NCBI RefSeq assembly: GCF_943736995.1
Contig: NZ_CALSFT010000002.1
Location: 868,001 to 932,000 of the forward strand
DNA length: 64,000 nucleotides
Direction of reading: 5' to 3'
Origin: Sporosarcina sp. Marseille-Q4943
GTDB lineage: Bacteria > Bacillota > Bacilli > Bacillales_A > Planococcaceae
How positions within the stretch are numbered: the first letter of the stretch is position 1; each line of letters opens with the position of its first letter. Under the pieces are notes generated by a model that did no database searches, was not told where the DNA came from, and saw only the letters and a list, made by a program, of their open reading frames with translations. Made by a program: the position numbers and the translations under genes. Below are positions 60,432-64,000 of this stretch, piece by piece.

Positions 60432-61116
60432 GGACATCCATACGCATATCGGCCAGTACCATATCCTGCAAGGCGTTTCATTCGAAGCATGTGAAGGCGA
60501 AGTGACCGTGCTGCTCGGACGCAACGGGGCGGGGAAGACAACGACGCTGAAGACGATCATGGGCTTGACGCCGGCTTCAAAAGGCACAATCCAATTCAAT
60601 GGACAGGACATCACGAAGAAGGCGACGTATACAATCGCGAACGGCGGAATCGGCTATGTGCCCGAAGACCAAGGCATCTTTGGAGATTTGACTGTCGAGG
60701 AGAATATGAAAGTCGCGATGCGGAAGGAAGATGAAGCCGCGTATAAACGGCAGGAGTATGTCCTCGAGCTGTTTCCGGATTTGAAGAAGTTCTGGAAGAA
60801 GGACGGAGGGCATCTGTCAGGCGGACAGAAGCAGATGCTCGCGATGGCGCGGGCGTTCGTCAATGACAGCAAGCTGCTCCTCATCGATGAGCCATCGAAA
60901 GGGTTGGCGCCGATTGTAATCGGGACGGTGATGGAGGCGATCACGGAAATGAAGAAGAGCACGACGATTGTGCTCGTGGAACAGAACTTCATGATGGCGA
61001 GCCGTATCGGAGACCGGTATACGCTCATCGACGACGGGGAGACGGTCCATGCAGGCGAGATGGCGGATCTGATCGATAATGAAGAAGTGAAACGAAAATA
61101 TTTAGGAATCGGATGA
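60409..61116 (+). CDS. Branched-chain amino acid-type ABC ATP-binding protein (LivF-like)
   Basis: 235 residues from the ATG at 60409 (GGGAGGG upstream), starting inside livG. Walker A GRNGAGKTTT, signature LSGGQKQML, Walker B LLLIDEPSKGLAP, then VLVEQNFMMA, typical of LivF. Confidence 0.9.
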   Translation: MKTLLKVEDIHTHIGQYHILQGVSFEACEGEVTVLLGRNGAGKTTTLKTIMGLTPASKGTIQFNGQDITKKATYTIANGGIGYVPEDQGIFGDLTVEENMKVAMRKEDEAAYKRQEYVLELFPDLKKFWKKDGGHLSGGQKQMLAMARAFVNDSKLLLIDEPSKGLAPIVIGTVMEAITEMKKSTTIVLVEQNFMMASRIGDRYTLIDDGETVHAGEMADLIDNEEVKRKYLGIG

Positions 61117-61129
61117 AGGGGGCTGCACG

Positions 61130-61990
61130 ATGGAATTACTCATCAATTTGACGGTGAACGGTTTGGCGACGGGCATGCTCATCTTCCTTCTCGCTTCCGG
61201 ATTGACGCTCATTTTCGGTCTTATGAGCGTGCTGAATTTTGCGCATGGTGGTCTGTTCGCATGGGGCGCGTATGCGGGCGTCTGGTTTTATACTTTGTCG
61301 GGAAGCTTCATAATCGGCATTCTAGGCGCCATCATTACAGGAATCATTCTCGGTTTCATTACCGAAAAGCTGATCATTACGCCGGTGTACGGCAACCATG
61401 TCCAGCAGATCCTCATTACGCTCGGCTTCATGCTCGTGCTTGCGGAAATGCTGAAAGTCGTTTGGGGTCCGAATCAAATCGCTGCAAAAGTGCCGCCGTA
61501 TTTGGCGGGAAGCTGGGAAATCGGGGATGTCCTTATCATTAAATACCGGCTGTTCATCATTATCGTAGGCTTCCTCGTGTTCGGCGTGTTCCAATACATT
61601 TTGCGGAAGACGAAAATCGGCTTGATTGTCAGGGCGGGAGTCATGGATAAAGATATGGTGCAAGCGCTCGGCATTAATATTAAGCGCGTTTTCTTGTACG
61701 TCTTCATGGTCGGTGCTGCGCTTGCCGCGTTGAGCGGTGCTCTGTTTGCGCCGTATTCCGGGGTAATCTATGCGGAAATGGGCTTTGAATTTGCGATTTT
61801 GGCGTTCATCGTCGTTGTCATCGGTGGGATGGGCAGCTTCCCGGGATCGTTGTTCGCAGCGATTCTCGTCGGCCTCGCGGGAAGTTACATGGCGTACTAC
61901 GTTCCTGCTCTATCACTTGCGGTCAATATGATGCTCATGGCTATCGTATTAATTTTCCGTCCGCAAGGGCTTTTCACGGCAAAGGGGTGA
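61130..61990 (+). CDS. Branched-chain amino acid-type ABC permease (LivH-like)
   Basis: 286 residues. Eight membrane segments. MELLINLTVNGLATGMLIFL, LTLIFGLMSVLNFAHGGLF and GGMGSFPGSLFAAILVGLAG are LivH family marks. Forms the channel with LivM. Confidence 0.92.
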   Translation: MELLINLTVNGLATGMLIFLLASGLTLIFGLMSVLNFAHGGLFAWGAYAGVWFYTLSGSFIIGILGAIITGIILGFITEKLIITPVYGNHVQQILITLGFMLVLAEMLKVVWGPNQIAAKVPPYLAGSWEIGDVLIIKYRLFIIIVGFLVFGVFQYILRKTKIGLIVRAGVMDKDMVQALGINIKRVFLYVFMVGAALAALSGALFAPYSGVIYAEMGFEFAILAFIVVVIGGMGSFPGSLFAAILVGLAGSYMAYYVPALSLAVNMMLMAIVLIFRPQGLFTAKG

Positions 61991-61994
61991 CGGC

Positions 61995-62987
61995 ATGAAA
62001 AAGACATTTCAATGGAACAACTTGTTTCTCGCCGTCATCGTTCTCGTGCTCGCTGTTTTCCCGTTCGTTTCGGATTCCAGGACATGGACGATTTTATTAA
62101 CACAGATTTTCATCTTTTCGATTTTGGCGATGAGCTATGATGTTTTGCTCGGCTATACAGGCATCGTCTCGTTCGGGCATGCGATGTTCTTCGGGATGGG
62201 GGCGTATACGACAGCTGTCATGCTGAAAAGGATGGAGCCTTCGATTGGCGTTTTCATCCTATCGATCGGGTGCGGGATGCTGCTTGCCGCATTGATCAGT
62301 TTCTTTATCGGACTCATGACGTTGCGGCTGAAAAGCCATTTCTTCGCGATGCTCACGTTAGCCGTTTCGGGACTGTTTTTAGTGCTCGCGGAAAAATGGC
62401 GCACGGTTACGCACGGGAATGACGGATTTACGTTCAAGGCACCAGAGTTTTTCAAGGACAGGATGATGTTTTATTTCGCTACGCTTATCTGTCTCGTGCT
62501 CGTCTATTTGCTGCTCCGGAGATTCGTCAATTCGCCGTTCGGGCGTGTCCTCGTCGCGGTAAGGGAGAATGAACAACGGACAAAGTCGCTCGGATTTAAC
62601 ACATTGCATTATAAAGTTATCGCATCCGTTGTAGCTGGGGTCATCGCAAGCTTGGCGGGCTCGCTATATGCGGTCTCTCTGCGATTCGTCAACACTAGCG
62701 TACTGACAATGGATATTACGCTTGACGCGTTGCTCATGACGATCATCGGAGGTGTCGGAACGCTGATTGGCCCGATTGTCGGTGCAGGTGTCATCGAATT
62801 GGCCCAACATTATTTATCCGGCCTTGCGAAGGAGTATCCGATTTTTGAAAGATGGATCATTTTCTTCGGAATCGTCTATATCCTGGCGGTCATCTTCTTC
62901 CCACGAGGCATCGTCGGGACGATACGCGAGAAGTTCTGGAAGCGTAAAACGAAGACGCGTCCGCTCGGGAAGGAGGAAGTCTCATGA
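61995..62987 (+). CDS. Branched-chain amino acid-type ABC permease (LivM-like)
   Basis: 330 residues, 4 bp after livH. Membrane segments throughout; LLGYTGIVSFGHAMFFGMGA and GGVGTLIGPIVGAGVIELAQ are the LivM signature. A basic C-terminal tail follows. The stop overlaps the next start (ATGA). Confidence 0.92.
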   Translation: MKKTFQWNNLFLAVIVLVLAVFPFVSDSRTWTILLTQIFIFSILAMSYDVLLGYTGIVSFGHAMFFGMGAYTTAVMLKRMEPSIGVFILSIGCGMLLAALISFFIGLMTLRLKSHFFAMLTLAVSGLFLVLAEKWRTVTHGNDGFTFKAPEFFKDRMMFYFATLICLVLVYLLLRRFVNSPFGRVLVAVRENEQRTKSLGFNTLHYKVIASVVAGVIASLAGSLYAVSLRFVNTSVLTMDITLDALLMTIIGGVGTLIGPIVGAGVIELAQHYLSGLAKEYPIFERWIIFFGIVYILAVIFFPRGIVGTIREKFWKRKTKTRPLGKEEVS

Positions 62988-64000
62988 CGTCAGTCGGTAT
63001 TGTTAGTACGGGCACGTATATCCCTTCAACAAAAATGACTGCAGAGGAAATTGCGGAACGGTCGGGATTGCCGGTGGACGTCGTGAAGACGAAGATGGGC
63101 ATAACGGAAAAACCGATTCCCGGGGAGCACGATCATACTGTCGCAATGGGCGTATGGGCAGCCCGAGAAGCGCTCCGGAAAGGGCAGGTCGACCCGAAGG
63201 AAATTGACGTCATCATTTATATCGGGGAAGAACATAAGGAATATCCGTTATGGACCGCTGCCATCAAAATGCAGGAGGAGCTTGGTGCCTATCATGCTTG
63301 GGCATTCGACGTCGCGCTCCGCTGCGGTACGGCGATCATGGCGATGAAAGTGGCGAAAAGCCTTATGCTTTCTGATCCGGAAATTAAGACGGTCCTTCTC
63401 GCAGGAGGGTATCGGAACGGCGATTTCATTGATTATGGAAATGAAAGGACCCGCTTCATGTTCAACTTGGCGGCGGGTGGTGCCGCGATGATCTTGCGGC
63501 GCGACCATCCTGAAAACATCGTCATGGAGGCGGAACTCATAACGGACGGATCCTTCTCGGAGGATGTCGTCGTTCCTGTCGGTGGTACGAAGAAGCCGCT
63601 CACGTCGGAAGATCTGGACAACGGCCTTTACCGTTTGGATGTGCTTGACCCGATCGGAATGAAAGCGCGGCTTGAACAGAAGTCGATGGAAAACTTCTTG
63701 AAGGTCATCCGCAGTTCATTGGAAAAAAGCAGACTTACGGAGAAGGATATTGATTATCTCGCAATCTTGCATATGAAGAGGTCTGCGCATGATTACGTCC
63801 TGCGCGAGCTCGGTCTTCAGGAAGAACAATCAGTTTATTTACATGAATACGGTCATATCGGGCAAATGGACCAAATTTTGTCTTTAGAGCTTGCGTTAGA
63901 GCAAAATAAATTGAATGATGGACATATCGCCGTGCTCGTCAGCGCAGGCATCGGGTACGCCTGGGGGGCGATCACGGTGAAATGGGGAAAGAGTGAGGGG
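62984..64000 (+). CDS. FabH-like (KAS III / HMG-CoA synthase fold) enzyme, 3' end cut
   Basis: Open to the window end (339 codons), starting in the livM stop with AGGAGGAAG upstream. SVGIVSTGTYIPSTKMTAEE at the N terminus; the catalytic Cys is in FDVALRCGTAIMAMK (about residue 112); His in AILHMKRSAHDYV; YGHIGQMDQILSLELALEQ replaces the usual GNT-type Asn segment. GYAWGAITVKW is close to the true C terminus. Condensing enzyme acting on acyl-CoA. Coupling to a liv-type transporter suggests catabolism or activation of an imported acid. Confidence 0.8.
   Translation, partial: MTSVGIVSTGTYIPSTKMTAEEIAERSGLPVDVVKTKMGITEKPIPGEHDHTVAMGVWAAREALRKGQVDPKEIDVIIYIGEEHKEYPLWTAAIKMQEELGAYHAWAFDVALRCGTAIMAMKVAKSLMLSDPEIKTVLLAGGYRNGDFIDYGNERTRFMFNLAAGGAAMILRRDHPENIVMEAELITDGSFSEDVVVPVGGTKKPLTSEDLDNGLYRLDVLDPIGMKARLEQKSMENFLKVIRSSLEKSRLTEKDIDYLAILHMKRSAHDYVLRELGLQEEQSVYLHEYGHIGQMDQILSLELALEQNKLNDGHIAVLVSAGIGYAWGAITVKWGKSEG

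Overview
The window looks like chromosome of a spore-forming, flagellated Gram-positive of the Bacillales, most likely Planococcaceae close to Sporosarcina. This is inferred from gene content and order: hemH-hemY, yhfH/lplJ/lcfB, citR-citA, degV-comFA-comFC-yvyF-flgM-flgN-flgK-flgL-yviE-fliW-csrA-hag, CotF-type coat genes, a Bce-type peptide-resistance module, strong AGGAGG ribosome sites and TTG/GTG starts.

Layout. 1-5 kb: end of the haem operon (hemH partial, hemY), a GDPD lipoprotein, four tandem yhfH-type small Cys-rich genes at an exact 205-bp period, and lplJ. 5-10 kb: a BceRSAB-like two-component/ABC module, preceded by a 21-bp-phased short-repeat array. 10-17 kb: lcfB-like acyl-CoA ligase, then an AT-rich accessory island (two TTG-start membrane proteins, decayed phage-type genes including a terminase-small-subunit-like fragment, a DUF2971 protein), then citR/citA. 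17-26 kb: S9 peptidase, acetyltransferase, a lipoprotein, an MDR dehydrogenase, a TetR-controlled ABC exporter with two palindromic operators around its promoter, a DUF2975/HTH pair and comFB. 26-40 kb: motility and competence. A divergent flagellin paralogue faces a FliS-like chaperone gene; then come enoyl-CoA hydratase, EAL-HDOD protein, degV, comFA, comFC, the late flagellar operon, fliW-csrA and hag with a CsrA-type leader.

40-45 kb: hag is followed by a group I intron core, a second copy of the flagellin C-terminal codons and a convergent LAGLIDADG endonuclease gene. Next are small unknown genes, a WHH-type nuclease toxin candidate and an NhaC antiporter. 45-53 kb: a chemotaxis receptor, two CotF-like coat genes and a nucleoside uptake/ribose salvage operon (nupC-rbsR-rbsK-nucleoside hydrolase) with shared palindromic operators. 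53-64 kb: gamma-glutamyltransferase, a 1066-residue MalT/BTAD-type regulator, and a branched-chain-amino-acid-type ABC operon (livJ-G-F-H-M) running into a FabH-like thiolase-fold gene cut by the window end.

Most unusual features: (1) the hag/group I intron arrangement, in which both the unspliced and one hypothetical spliced reading give a full 369-residue flagellin with almost the same tail; (2) several intergenic arrays of 7-9-bp cores repeated at exactly 20 or 21 bp with unconserved spacers, in four different core families; (3) the dedicated divergent flagellin/FliS pair; (4) the yhfH quadruplication. All calls come from reading the sequence; no database search was run.
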